This document shows, piece after piece, positions 33,471 to 45,527 of a stretch of DNA of 64,000 nucleotides. The first letter of the stretch is position 1. The number at the start of each line of letters is the position of its first letter. The stretch comes from Fragum whitleyi. Its lineage: Eukaryota > Mollusca > Bivalvia > Cardiida > Cardiidae. Location of the stretch: the NCBI GenBank assembly GCA_948146395.1, contig OX411544.1, positions 90,927,112 through 90,991,111 of the forward strand. The letters are read 5' to 3'. Position numbers and translations under genes: made by a program. The notes under the pieces are model-generated. The model was not told where the DNA came from, did no database searches, and saw nothing but the letters and a program-made list of their open reading frames with translations.

Positions 33471-35327
33471 TATCAATAATCTGTAAAGAAAGAAAATATC
33501 GGAAAGAGCGTGCATGAAAGATCGTTAATCTGTGGCTGTAGGTACCCTCACTTCTCATAATTCAAGAACGGAGATCGTGTGTTTGACGTGTGTTTGAGTC
33601 TTCTCACTCACACGGGGGGATGATGTCAATAATCGGAGCCACCGGCTCCGCTTTCAAAATCTTGTGTGGAACTTCCGCACCACGTGTGGCTCAGATTATG
33701 TAGATGTAAACATTTCATTTTTTGAATGAAAAATGTGGTAGGGAGACGGGATTTCCTCATTTACATCATATTTTATTCATTAATTATTAAAATGTCGAAT
33801 GCTATTCGAACAGTTATACATTTTGCAACGTAAACGTACTCAAAAAATGTAAGAACGCCCGTTGGTTTCTGTTAAAAATGAGTTCTTCTGGGAGCAGTCT
33901 TGAGCCAGGAATGTCAAAACACGTGGTTTTTACCCCCCCAAAATGCAATATTCTGAACAGAATGAATAACGTAGACCATTGTTTTCAGTGTACACGAGTT
34001 TAACAAAATAACCGCAAAACTCTAACCCAATGTACCTTTCTTCAAGATGATACGGATCAAAGAAAATAGTTTGGTTCCGATTATATGGATTGGCTCCGAT
34101 TATGTACCCTGGCTCTGAAGTTGTGGAGTCTCTTCTTCTTCTTCCATATAACATCTCCAATATGAAGTTTCTGTTAGTTTCATGGCGCGCTTTTTTATCA
34201 TCATTCAACGACCAAAGTCGTCTATGTCACGTTTCACTTCTTCATGTTTACCTTTATTACAAAATTCCGGTTACTAGACAGTCAGTTTCATTAATATAAC
34301 TTAGTACATGTACGTGCAAGAGAATTGTAAGACAATAATCAAAGATTGAATTTGACAAAATATAAAGATTTCTTCGGAGCCTGTCAATAAAAATAAATTC
34401 CTGGAGCCAAGCGGACCCCGCGTTTTAATGGATTCAGCGCTCTAACAGATTTCGTTATAATGGAGTTGCAGTGTGTACATTTTTGTACCTTTTTATTATT
34501 ATTCATATTATATTATTATATATTGTTATTTTGTTATTTTTTATTATTGCATCTTCACAAGTGCTTACCAGTTGGACCATCAATATTGCTCCCAGCACGG
34601 GAGTTCTTGTTTTCTCACAATATCCTGTAGTCTTTAGATTTTGATTATATTGTTGTTGTTGTTGCTTTAATTGTTTTATACAAAATGTCATTTTGATCAT
34701 TCATTTTGTACAACGGGTCCCAATGTTACAGCAATTTCTTCTTTCCTGTCAATATTCTTTACTTTCTTCGTTATCAATTTTAATTTGTTGTTGTTGTAGT
34801 AGTAACAAAGTAACAAAATGATAATCATGTTTGCGTAATTGAGTTATTGGTCCAAATGCAATTACCAGTATTAATTTTTTAACATCAAAAGAAGTTAAAT
34901 AATCAAATATCCATCTTAATCCAGTAAGTGTGCGCTATTAGAATATTTACTAATTGATATGTTTCTAACAAGTACAATCAAACCAACTATATATACGACA
35001 ATGATTAAACTTAGTATAAAAAGAACAAATTTGTTAAAGAATTAAGATACCAAGTAATTTAGAACTTTTGGTCTTCCTGATTGTTTAGATTTAATGACAT
35101 ATTCTTAAGCAAACAGTTAGATGTGTTATGTTCTTTTGCTTAAAAAACGAGTGCACTTTTTGAACATTAAGTATATGAATACATTGGAATAACTGCCGTC
35201 ATATGGTGGAATTATTATTATACACTCTCTTTGAACCTAGAACATAAGTTTGGATATTTACTTTTGATTAATAGTTTAATTAAGATATTGGATTACTGAA
35301 TTGATTTTGTAAACTTGGTGATTATAA
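33471..35327. other. Stretch without supported gene
   Basis: Contains an inverted pair ATAATCGGAGCCA (about 33630) and TGGCTCCGATTAT (about 34092) that may bound a 475-bp element, within which lies an unassigned minus-strand 92-codon frame (33930-34208). A TTG trinucleotide run lies near 34650. The sequence GTTATAATGGAGTTGCAGTG near 34455 resembles a transposon end. No gene was recognised. Confidence 0.4.
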
Positions 35328-36691
35328 GTGAACTGTGTGCTCTTCATGGAATTTATTAAGAGTCCTAAAGTTGGACAGAAACTGTGTTATAGTGGGTTCA
35401 TCTATTCAAAGACGAAGACACCTACACACACCATACGTTGGGAATGTTCCCAGAGACGCGCCATGAGCTGTCTTGGATCAGTTACTACAGACATCCAAAT
35501 CACAGAGATAAGAACGTCATGTCGACATTACCACGAGTCGGTTAAGGGACAAGTTGAGGCCACACAGAAACTCAAGGAAAAGAAAGAAAACACCCCCATA
35601 AACAGAGGCCAACCAGGACAGATCTTGGCCGACATTGTACAGACATGTTCCCACGAAGCCAGAACTGCCTAAGGGAACTTAGATTCCACCTTGAGAAATA
35701 TACGCAGAATCAAGCAGGGTAAACGTCCTATAGAACCAGCATCTCTGTCAGACCTTAGATTACCAGCAGAGTGGACAAAGACCAATGACCAAATACCCCA
35801 AACATTCCTAATCTACTACAGCGGTCAAGAGGCCCCATCCAGAATGTTAGTGTTCGGTACTGAAGATGGACTTCGACATCTAAAAAGATCCAAAACCTGG
35901 TACATGGACGAGACTTTCTCTAGTGCTCCCAGGTTGTTTAACCCGCTATTACTTGTGTTTATTCGTTCATGTCGAGTAAGACACAGGACACATACGAGGG
36001 ACTTTTCCATGCCTTGGCCTACAAGTGTGAGGAGGTTGGTTTTAATCCAGATCCCACTAGAGTTATCTCCGACTTTGAACAGGCAAGCATCAGGGCCATT
36101 GGTACAACGTTTGGAATCCATATAGAGTCAAAGGGCTGCTTCTTCCACTTGACCCAAAGTACGAGGAGAATTATCCAACAATTTGGATTGACACAAAGAT
36201 ACAAGGAAGACGAGGAAGTGAATTTATTCTGTGGTATGCTTGACGGACTAGCATTTCTTCCTCTACGTGAAGTGAACAACTGGATGGCCTGGCCTAAGAC
36301 AATCATTCCACCAGAGCTAGACGCACTTGTGGAGTACTATGACAGTATTTACGTGTCTGGAACCTATCGCGAAATTCAACTTCCAGGAGCCAACCCAGGT
36401 GACATTCCGCCGAGCCGTATGCGCCACATTCAGCCCATGTTTCCTCCAACAATCTGGAATATATTCGAATCAACACTCAGCGACGACTCCAGAACGAACA
36501 ATGTGTGTGAAAGCTTGAACTTTGGATATAGCAAACTACTTGGACACAACGACCCATCAGTTTGGACAGCTATCGACGCCATCCGCAAAGACCAAGTACT
36601 CGTGTCAGTGCTTATGCTTGAGAACGCGAACGGTGAACCGCCATTAAAAAGAGTTAAAAAGTTGACAAAAGACTTTCAGAAGAAACTTTAG
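35328..36691 (+). pseudogene. FLYWCH-MULE (Mutator-like) transposase pseudogene
   Basis: A DNA transposase relic. The N-terminal part (about 35346-35560) reads as a FLYWCH zinc finger: EFIKSPKVGQKLCYSGFIYS, then IRWECSQRRAMSCLG and HYHE supply the Cys/His ligands. After a linker comes the MULE core with WYMDETFSSAP (Asp at 35907-35909), KTQDTYEGLFHALAYK, VISDFEQASIRAI (Asp at 36071), KGCFFHLTQ and RTNNVCESLNFGYSKLLG. Two breaks are visible: an in-frame TAA at 35670-35672 and a frameshift between about 35945 and 35970, where the reading moves from LLLVFIRS to MSSKTQDTY. It ends at a stop at 36689-36691. The third acidic catalytic residue was not assigned with certainty. No terminal inverted repeats were identified beside it. 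Confidence 0.88.
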
Positions 36692-37466
36692 AACCTTGGT
36701 GTATATTTTACCGCTGAAAGAAAGACTATTGAAAGACATCTACAAAGTGTCGGTCATTGTATCAGGTTGAAAACTCGTGATTAAAAAAAAACATGGTCTA
36801 TAGCTCAACGTGTAAATGGAAATAAATACAACTCAGTAAATAGTAATGAATAAATTTCAATTAAAAAGGTGTGTTTTGTGTAAATATTACATCAAATTTT
36901 ACAATATACATGTATATTAAATAAGCACATGTATGTTAAGTCTGAAATTTTGTCGAATGTTTGATGAATTCTGTCCACTGAAATTTTGCCTAAACACCAG
37001 GAGTCTGCAACTTCTTTTCTGGTGTTTTTAAGTCATTTAAAGAGAACTGAGTCTAAAATTTTGGTTGTTTGATATACTTCAAGATGTTTTGGTCTTCCGA
37101 ATAATAAGAAAAATGAGACTAGAAAGGTACGGAATTAGTGGGTACATTTTTCTATGTTTTTAAAATCCCATGGTGATAAAAGAACATGTATTAATTAGGA
37201 ACGTATAGACGTGACATATCAACTGCATTTAATTATTTCTACATTTTTTTTAAATTACATCGAACTATATCTGTCTTTTATTTCTTCACGTTAATTCTAT
37301 ATCTGTATAGAATTTAAATTTTGTCGCCTTTCTCTTTTTTGGGGGCTGGTTTAAGGCTAATCATTGCCTTCGTTTTATTACGAACGATTATGCCAGTGCT
37401 TATATTAAAATAATGAGAATGAATAGACAACATGAAAGAAATCCACACAAAATATCAATTCAAAGT

Positions 37467-37502
<36 letters not shown>

Positions 37503-38039
37503 CATCTCAAATGATTTTCATGGACGGACATCGTTCACCAACACTTTGTTGGGTAGAAAAAACTCTAGTATATTTCACCTAAAACATTAAAGATCTCCTT
37601 CGGTTTTTTTTTCTTTTCAAATAAAATTTCCCCAAATCAAAGTTAATGTCTAAGGACAATAAAGTATGGGTTTCAAATAAATTTGTTAGTTGGATAAAAT
37701 AATCCATTAAATGTCGAAATCGACTGAATTATCAATATATACTTCAATGAAATAAAGTAAAATTAGAATAAGGCCGCTACTTTCTTCGTTGTTCTTAATG
37801 GATACTCGTGACCAAGAAAAAGATAGTCAAAGTTTCATCTGCTAAAAAATATCGTTCGCATATTCTTCAGACTATCTTAAATTTTTATGGTCTTGTAATG
37901 GGTTATTCCACGGACCATATACATACAGTATTGAATGTCCCTCTTTAATCCTGACCTTCACGTGTTCAGTGCCTTGTTATTGGTAGATCTATATTAATTG
38001 GAAAATTGTGTATCCGGGATAACGTCTTTTATCACTGAA
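36692..38039. other. AT-rich stretch without recognisable gene
   Basis: Contains a long A-run at about 37468-37501. No coding region was recognised. Confidence 0.45.
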
Positions 38040-38285
38040 TAATGCTGATTGTGTATCACACATAATTTCTGGTAATTTTCACCACATCTCAATGGGATAT
38101 AATCAACTTAAAGATGTGTTCTCACCACTTCAACATTATACACCAATCAATGGTGGTAATTGAGAATATCCGATATTACAACGATGATTATTGGTCAATG
38201 CTGATAGCGTACCACTCAAAAGTTCGGATTATTTCCATCACTTCTCATGGGACAATAGTATCGACTCAACAGTTGTCCATACTTT
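38040..38285 (+). repeat. Diverged direct repeat, period about 155 bp
   Basis: AATGCTGATTGTGTATCACA ... TTTTCACCACATCTCAATGG near 38041-38095 is echoed by CAATGCTGATAGCGTACCAC ... TTTCCATCACTTCTCATGGG near 38195-38250. Confidence 0.5.
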
Positions 38286-38849
38286 TTCACCATTATACAA
38301 TAAATTGATGTAGATTGACAAAATCAGTTATATAAGGCACTTATTGTACCAATTACTATCCATTATTTTCGTTGTTTTAGTTAAGGTTTGAAAGATTACT
38401 GGTTATTCGTGGTGGAATTCTGATCTATACATAAGAATTTATAGGATATGTTGTACCATATCTAGGCATAATTTAACTTTTATTAAACATGACCAGTCAC
38501 GCACGTGTTGAAAAAGAATGAAGATGTTGTAATGTTGTAAATGTCTATTGAGCTTTTCTTTTTTGCTAAAATAGTTACTACTTTCCTGTCTTTGATTTGG
38601 CTATATGCAGTGATCACTTTGGAGTGAAATATTGAGAGATTCTCTCGTTTTTCTGCCAGAATTATCATTGAAACTGGCTTTAATTATTTAATCATTTTGA
38701 ATAAGAAATTTGCTACCCCGAAGTAAATTTATGACCGTCTTCTTGTTGAAATCCACTGTAGAGTAGTCAGGCTCGATTTCTCCTTTTCTGTATTTTCGGA
38801 AAGGTCCGTTTCGTAGGGCCTCATTAAGTTTAGTATTTCCGTCATAGAG
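38286..38849. other. Stretch without recognisable gene
   Basis: AT-rich with small frames only. Confidence 0.4.
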
Positions 38850-39065
38850 GATATTCCAAGAGTAAGTTCAAAGCTGTTTCATTGTTGCTAGAATTATCCC
38901 AAGCTATTTAAAGTTTGTTTTTCCATCATAGAAAATCTTCCCGGAATAAGTTCAAAGTGGTTTCAATGTTGCAAGACCCTGGGTCCCATATGGTAAATGT
39001 TTCCATCATAGAGAAGATTCTCGGGGTATTGCCCATAGCAATTTTAATCCTGATAAAATTAACCT
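38850..39065 (+). repeat. Degenerate tandem repeat, shared with 26460-26800
   Basis: Units of about 60-100 bp with AAGTTCAAAG, TTTCA(T/A)TGTTGC, CCATCATAGA and GACCCTGGGTCCCA. Confidence 0.6.
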
Positions 39066-39359
39066 AGGTCCCACTACTGGCAATGCAAAAGTGAAAGGGA
39101 GTTGTCAAAAGCTATAACAAGAGATTTATGTAATGACATAAAATCAATACATTTAATTTTTAAGAACCCCTTTCAGTTTTCGATAATTTATATTAAAAAC
39201 ACATAGTAGGAAAAAACTAAAAAAAAAGTGATAAATCTTAACGAAAACTAGCATGGAAGTAACATCGATTTACCTAACATAGAAAACATGTGATAAAAAT
39301 CTTCACACGGAAAATAATAATCATGTTTAATAAGATTTTATAGAGGTATTTTCGTGAAA

Positions 39360-39475
39360 AAAAATATATGGGCCGTTTTGACCATAGAGAAAAACTGCTT
39401 TGGTCCGTTTTGACCAAATTGCGGGCCGCTTTGACCGAAATACGAGCCGTTTTGACTTTGGGCTTTTTTGACTTG
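39360..39475 (+). repeat. Reiterated GGCCGTTTTGACC motif cluster
   Basis: Four close iterations (GGGCCGTTTTGACCAT, GGTCCGTTTTGACCAA, GGGCCGCTTTGACCGA, GAGCCGTTTTGACTTT) plus a trailing GGGCTTTTTTGACTTG. The reverse complement resembles the GGTCAAAAAGGCCC cluster at 52205-52330. Confidence 0.7.
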
Positions 39476-39619
39476 CACCCTTTATTACCAGCCTTCCAAA
39501 AATAACAGAATTGATATATCTACATATTTCTAATAATCCTTAGCGAAATAATCTATAAAACATTTATCTTTTTCATATAGGTCGGTATTCTATATTCAAA
39601 ATATCATTTTTTAAGTATA

Positions 39620-39670
39620 ATAAAGTCCATTTCGCAGTCATAAGATCCATTTCGTCCCAAGCAGTCCATT
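39620..39670 (+). repeat. Reiterated GTCCATTTCG motif cluster
   Basis: AGTCCATTTCGCAGTC, AGATCCATTTCGTCCC and AGCAGTCCATTGCGAA lie within 50 bp. This looks like another short subterminal-type motif array. No inverted partner was found. Confidence 0.55.
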
Positions 39671-40249
39671 GCGAATTTAAGGCCAACTCTTTCTAGACAA
39701 AAAGTAACGAGTGTACGGTTTTCTAACCAATCGAATTCGAGACAGCCGCGTCGGACATTTTTTTATGAGAAACAGAAAAAAGGCGAACTTTATTTTTCAG
39801 ATTATTTATTTCAATAAATTGATAATTCACCTGAAACAGGCCCAGATATAGCCATTTTATAGCTAGTAAGTTTTGTATGTAACAAAAGCGTCTTACAGTA
39901 AATTCCTAAAAGAAAAGTTCCTTTTATTCTTCCGATTCCGTCTAAACCAAAAAAACCAAAACCAGAACCAGTGCTGTCGGCTAATCATTTCTGAGCATTC
40001 GAAAACCTCAAAATATATACAAGATATCGCCTGTTCACAAAATCAATTCACCTCTGAACTCATTTACCATTTTGACTTTGTAAAGGACATTTTATATAGA
40101 ACCAAATGTCACTTAAATTACTCAATCCGACCAACAGGGGCACCATTTACTGAGGCATGTGTGTTTTTTCAAGGCAGTTCTCATCAAATAAACCAACACA
40201 TTCAAGTACGATTGTCTTGTCAAGTCGACCCTTCTTGTCGGGAAGCAGG

Positions 40250-42997
40250 TCCACTTGTACCCACGGCAACTCGTACCCATTTTGGTCAACTCGTACCCAA
40301 TTTTTGGTCAACTCGTACTCTTTCCAAAAATTATGGAGTCAACTCGTACCCACTTTTTTTTATTATTTATTATGTGCTGTCAAAATAAGTAGAACTTATA
40401 ACTTACGATATCATTTCATGTTGGACATCACTATTTAGTCTGGCACTGATTAAAAAAAGTTATATAATAAAAAAATATTTTCGAAAAAAAAAAAACCAAC
40501 AACAACAAAAATCAAATTAAAAAAAACCCAAAAAACATGGCGTACATTTTAATGTGATTTTTTTCACAGCATATGTTTTTATAATGTCAGTCCAAAATTT
40601 CACTGTCTGCATATATTTTGTTTACAGACAGTGGAATGTAATGCTTTGGCTTTTAAAATGCTGAATCTGATAAAGCAAGAATCATTTTCACCTCGGAATA
40701 ACACTATTCAATATTTATTTATCGGTCAGCGGTTCTGGTTCACACCTCATCAATGCATAAAGTGTCAAATTCCTTTTGACGATTGCAACCCTTTTTCAGC
40801 TAACTGAAGAACAAGAACAATGACAGTAGGACAAAATGTCTAAGGGAAGATGTATATTTTCTCTTTTTTGAGGGTATTTATTATTTGATGGGAATGAATA
40901 ATAACAAGCAAAATTAACTTTTAATAGATAACATTTGTTTATTTCATTTTAAACATGTTTATAAAATATAACATATCTTTTAAAATCTTTATTTCTACTA
41001 ACAATGAGTTGATAATGATAGACCGATGTGGGGTAGCAGCTGGGGGCTGCCAAAGAGAGCAAGAATCACAAGACAACTTACTTCTCGTTCACCAACAAAG
41101 CATTGTTATTCCATTTTCCAAACAGGTGACTTTTTAGCAGTCCACACATACACACACAAGATATCAATTGTTCTATAATAACTTTCAACAATTTCAAAAG
41201 AGGATGTGATCATAAAAACGAAGTTTGACCATGATAAGAGAATTTGCATTATAAACGTCAATTAGTTTTGCTATGTATAGTTATTGGCTGAGGAATAAAA
41301 GATAACAAAAATAAATATATAATTGCAATAACAGAGAGTTTTAATCTAATTAGCCAATTACCTAAAATCCATTATAATTACTTACCTTGCTTCTAACAAA
41401 TAACTGTTTGATCTTCTGAGGTGTTAAATATCAGAATTATCGGACAATTAAATTGAATTTGTTTTTCTAACTCATTTAAATAATATACCCACCAAATAAA
41501 ATCAATTGCACAAACAGTTTTAACACTTTTTTTTATTAACAACAACAATTATAGTACAATTTTCATCCATGTAATACTCTTTTATCACTTTATGATTATA
41601 ACATTTTTTGACTTCTTTCGTATGTTAGTCTTTTCGTCACAGCAAAATCTTCTCCAAATATCTGAAAATACATTATACCGTATTTCTCCTATTAAACGCG
41701 CCCGGGCGCGATGCAAAACGTCGTGGGGGCGCTATTATTTCAGACCCTATTACTTAATTAAAAAAAAAATACGAATTTTGGTACCCAAGAGAAGCAAACT
41801 ATTTACATGTTCGTAATTATCGATTGAAATACGTGCGCTACCCAATACGCTTTCCTATTTATCTATTAAGGCTATGAATTTAAAAAATGAAATAAAAATG
41901 TTAGCTAATGAATTGTAATTCTGTCATTTAAAGTCATCTATCGAAATACAGTCACTTTCGACCATTAATTGCAGCTTTCAAAAGCAAGTGATTGTGTTAG
42001 CAGAAGCCAAGATTATTATTATTGTTATTATTTGTACAAGATGGGAAGTTCCAGACGATGCAATATTCAATGTTCCGTTACCGATCGACAAAGCGGTCTA
42101 ATAAATCATTACCTATTCACGTATGAAGTAAATAATCCTGTATTAAATCCTAAAATTTTGTGATGTGTAAATGCACCCGGTTCATGAAATGAAAGTATTT
42201 CGCAGTAAAAACACAACTCGTCTGGAGCTAGCTGGGTCACCACGTGTCGGCACCCTTTGAAGTCCCCAGATTCTTGCATGCGGCGATGTCGCTTTTGACA
42301 TAAGTCACACACGAGATTTTACGGGGTTTTCCTATTTTAACAGTATGAATTGTGACTAGGATTTCATCATTTGACTTGGATATTTTGTATATTTACAGAA
42401 GGTAAAATGATTTCAGAAATATTTTCGTAACAACGTGAAGAAAGGGGATTTTGTTCGCATGTGACTTATGAAGAATGACGAGAAATAGTTTTAATTTTGT
42501 GTTAAATTTTAACCTTTCTCGCTTCCAGAAAACTGCGCGATTTAGGACGCGCTAGTTTTTCAGCTGTTGAACGATCTTTTTATGACGCAACCAGCCTTAT
42601 CCTGATAGGAATTTAAGATAGTTAACCCACAATCTATTGAACATTACGTCGTGGAGTAGCAGCTAATGAAATTAAATTCGAAACCGGATTTTTCACCACG
42701 GACCGTGGACGGTTGGATGTTGTTGATCGTATAGTCAAGGGCCTGGGAATCGTATTTATGGGGGAGCGCGTTTATTAGGGAGGGCGCGTCTAAAAGGTGA
42801 AATACGGTATATATTTTATAAATATAATAATTCCCTTTGTAGAAGTCCCTTTATGACTTGTTTTTCAATAAAAAAAATGGGTACGATTTGACTCCATAAT
42901 TTTTGGACAGGGTACGAGTTGACCAAAAATTGGGTACGAGTTGACCAAAATGGGTACGAGCTGACTTTGGTACGAGTTGCCGTGGGTACGAGTTGAC
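40250..42997. mobile_element. Inverted-repeat element with reiterated ACTCGTACCC motifs, about 2.75 kb
   Basis: The left arm (about 40250-40360) and right arm (about 42869-42997) are inverted copies of 110-125 bp. Each contains three to five iterations of GGTCAACTCGTACCCAATTT and the segment CCAAAAATTATGGAGTCAA. The interior has no recognisable transposase, and part of it is a second element (41676-42809). Long terminal inverted repeats suit a Mutator-like class, but that is inference. No clear target-site duplication was seen. Confidence 0.75.
41676..42809. mobile_element. Nested non-autonomous DNA transposon with TACCGTATTTC ends, 1.13 kb
   Basis: Imperfect terminal inverted repeats of about 28 bp: TACCGTATTTCTCCT on the left and AGGTGAAATACGGTA on the right, both followed inward by GCGCGCC/GGGCGCG-type blocks and TTTA(A/T)TAGG-like sequence. 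Flanking TA dinucleotides fit a TA target. The interior encodes at most a 67-codon Cys-rich minus frame (42109-42312, MCDLCQKRHRRMQES), which is unassigned. Confidence 0.8.
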
Positions 42998-43600
42998 TGT
43001 AAGCCTCTTGTCGTGGCATAATACGGTTTTACTTAGCATGCGAACTATTAGTTTTTGTAAAAAATCACCAATACATAAAATACACGAAATTCAGAATAAT
43101 GCGGTACTACTCTTTAAGCGGAGGGTTAAATTAATATGCGTAATTAGGTTCACATTTTGAAACACAGCAATACTGGCATGAATCATGCGCACATATATGA
43201 AAATGCACGCATTGCACAAAATGCAAACATATTATTAAACTCTTCCAACAAGCATCCGAAGTCTGTTTTAGCTGTCTGAATTGCTTCCCCAAAATAACAT
43301 CTCATATCAGGAACACAACTGTATAATTATGCAGATCATATAAAATAAATTCAACGATTGCATTAAATGCGCCCAAATTCATTAGTATTCTCCTGATTTA
43401 CCGTATAAGAACTTTTCACGAGAATGGTCAGTGTGCTGACTTATTGAAGAGTAGTGCCGCGGTTATTACTAGTTTCTGATTTTACAGTGAATAATAATAT
43501 GGATTATTTAAATGGATGGACTTATCAATAATATATTGTGGTAAGATTCGCATATGCCTATCTGATTAATTCCATATTTTTTGAAATGTATTTAAAGGTG
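42998..43600. other. Stretch without recognisable gene
   Basis: AT-rich. No repeat or gene could be supported. Confidence 0.4.
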
Positions 43601-44729
43601 CTTCGAGCCCCTTTTTTCTCTGTATTTGGCCCCAAAACTTTAAAGGAACCCTTTTCCAGGGGATATCTTCCCCTGCAATGCATTTGTAAGCTTGTTTGAG
43701 AATGAATTCGTGTCTATGTATTGGTCTACCAATACTTCGCAAACATACAAAATTGCATTGAAAAGACTCTTTTTTTATTCACTACGCGGAGCATTGGTAG
43801 ACCAATATATAGATACGGATTATTTGTCCAACAAGCTTGAATATACCCTTCAGGGGAAGATATCCCCGGGAAAAGGGTTTCTTTTGGGGCCTATTGCAGA
43901 GAGAAAAAGGGGCTCGGAATGTTTTTTGGGGAAAGTGTCTAGAACAGAAACAGATGAGAAATAAATTAGCATTTCTGTAAATGCGCTTGTTTTAAGTTCC
44001 GCGAACTATTGGAAGACCAATATATGGGTCGACTTTAAGTTGGCAGTGAAACAAAGCATTTAAGAAAAGTCAATATTCCTTTTTTGAACTCGCGAACTAT
44101 TGGTAGACCAATAATAGGTCTGCCTTTCATTCGCGAGTTTGAAAACACAATACTGACTTTTCTTAAATGCTCCGTTTCACTGCAATCTTAAAGTCAACCC
44201 ATATATTGGTCTACCAATAGTTCGCAAGCATGACAAATATTGCATTTCAAGAAATGTGAATCCATTTCTCATCTTATTCTGTTCTAGATACTTCTTCCCC
44301 AAAAACATTCTGAGCCCCTTTTCTCTCTGCATTAGGCCCCAAAAAGAAACCCTTTTCCCGGGGATATCTTCCCCTGAAGGGTATGTTTAAACTTGTTGGA
44401 CAAATAATCCGTATCTATATATTGGTCTACCAATGCTTCGCATAGTGAATAAAAAAGGCGTCTTTTCAATGCAATTTTGTGTGTGCGCGAAGTATTGGTA
44501 GACCAATATATTGACATGAATTCATTCTCAAACAAGCTTACATATGCATTGCAAAGGGCTTCTTTTGGGGCCAAATACAGAGAAAAAAGGGGCTCAGAAT
44601 GTTTTTGGGGGAAGTGTCTTAAACAGAATGAGATGATGATTTGATTCACTTTTCTTAAAAAATGCGCTACTTTTAAGGTCCGTGATCTATCGGTCGACCA
44701 ATACATGGATCGACTTTAAATTTTTAGTG

Positions 44730-45254
44730 CTGCGACAATAGCGCAGTTGGTAGCGCGCCGGACTTCTTATCCAAAAGGTCTATATTCGCACGGGTTCGAT
44801 CCCAGGCCGCGGCACTTATCCTTTCCGACATTTGTCTTCCACCAATGGGTAGATAATCGTAAACCTATGTGGAATAGCAACTGGAGGCTAGGAAAGGGAT
44901 GTGGTGGTAGTACTGGTGTGAGAAATACCAGGAATCCATCGTAAGGTGCTCCAGTCGTCGCGATACAACTGAGATTGTTGAAAGCGACGTAAAACCCCAA
45001 TTCAAACTAGAGGTCACGGGTTCGATCCCCGACGGCGGCACTCATTCTTTCCGACTATTTGTCTCTCACCAATGGGTCGATAATCGTAGACCTATGTGAG
45101 ATAGCAGCTGGAGGCTAGGAAAGGATGTAATGGTAGTACTGGCATTAGAAATACCTGGAATCCATTGTTAGGAGCTCCAGCCGCCGCGATATAACTGAAA
45201 TAATGTTGAAAGCGGCGTAAAACCCCATTCAATCAATCAATCAATCAAATTTAG
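44730..45254 (+). mobile_element. SINE dimer inserted in the palindrome array
   Basis: First unit: tRNA-like head with box A TAGCGCAGTTGGTAGCGCG and box B GGGTTCGATCCC, then a body with CACCAATGGGTAGATAATCG, AGGAATCCATCG and GAAAGCGACGTAAAACCCC. Second unit: starts at CTAGAGGTCACGGGTTCGA (5' truncated head), same body, ending in (CAAT)n. The pair shares one target duplication, ATTTTTAGTG (44720-44729) and ATATTTAGTG (45255-45264), so it probably inserted as a dimer. Confidence 0.85.
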
Positions 45255-45527
45255 ATATTTAGTGAAATGAGGTATTTAAGAAAAGTCAGTATTCTGTTTT
45301 CAAACTCGCGAATGAAAGGCAGACCCATTTTTGGTCTACCATGAGTTCGCGAGTTAAAAAGGAATACTGACTTTTCTTACCCATTTTACTGCAAACTTAA
45401 AGTAGACCCATATATTGGTCTACCAATAGTTTGCGGACCTTAAAATAAGCGCACTTTTTTAGAATGAGAATCCATTTCTAATCTTTTTCTGTTATACTTC
45501 CCCCGAAACATTCCGAGCCCCTTTTTT

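Noticed and set aside
34090..34208. 92-codon minus ORF at 33930-34208 as a gene
   Set aside because: No recognisable domain, no splice context that could be argued, and it lies within a possible 475-bp inverted-repeat element. Left as unassigned.
40157..40438. Overlapping ORFs with STRTHFGQLVPNFWSTRT and the matching minus-strand ORFs near 42816-43039
   Set aside because: They translate the reiterated ACTCGTACCC inverted arms in different frames. Equal openness in two frames points to motif repetition, not protein.
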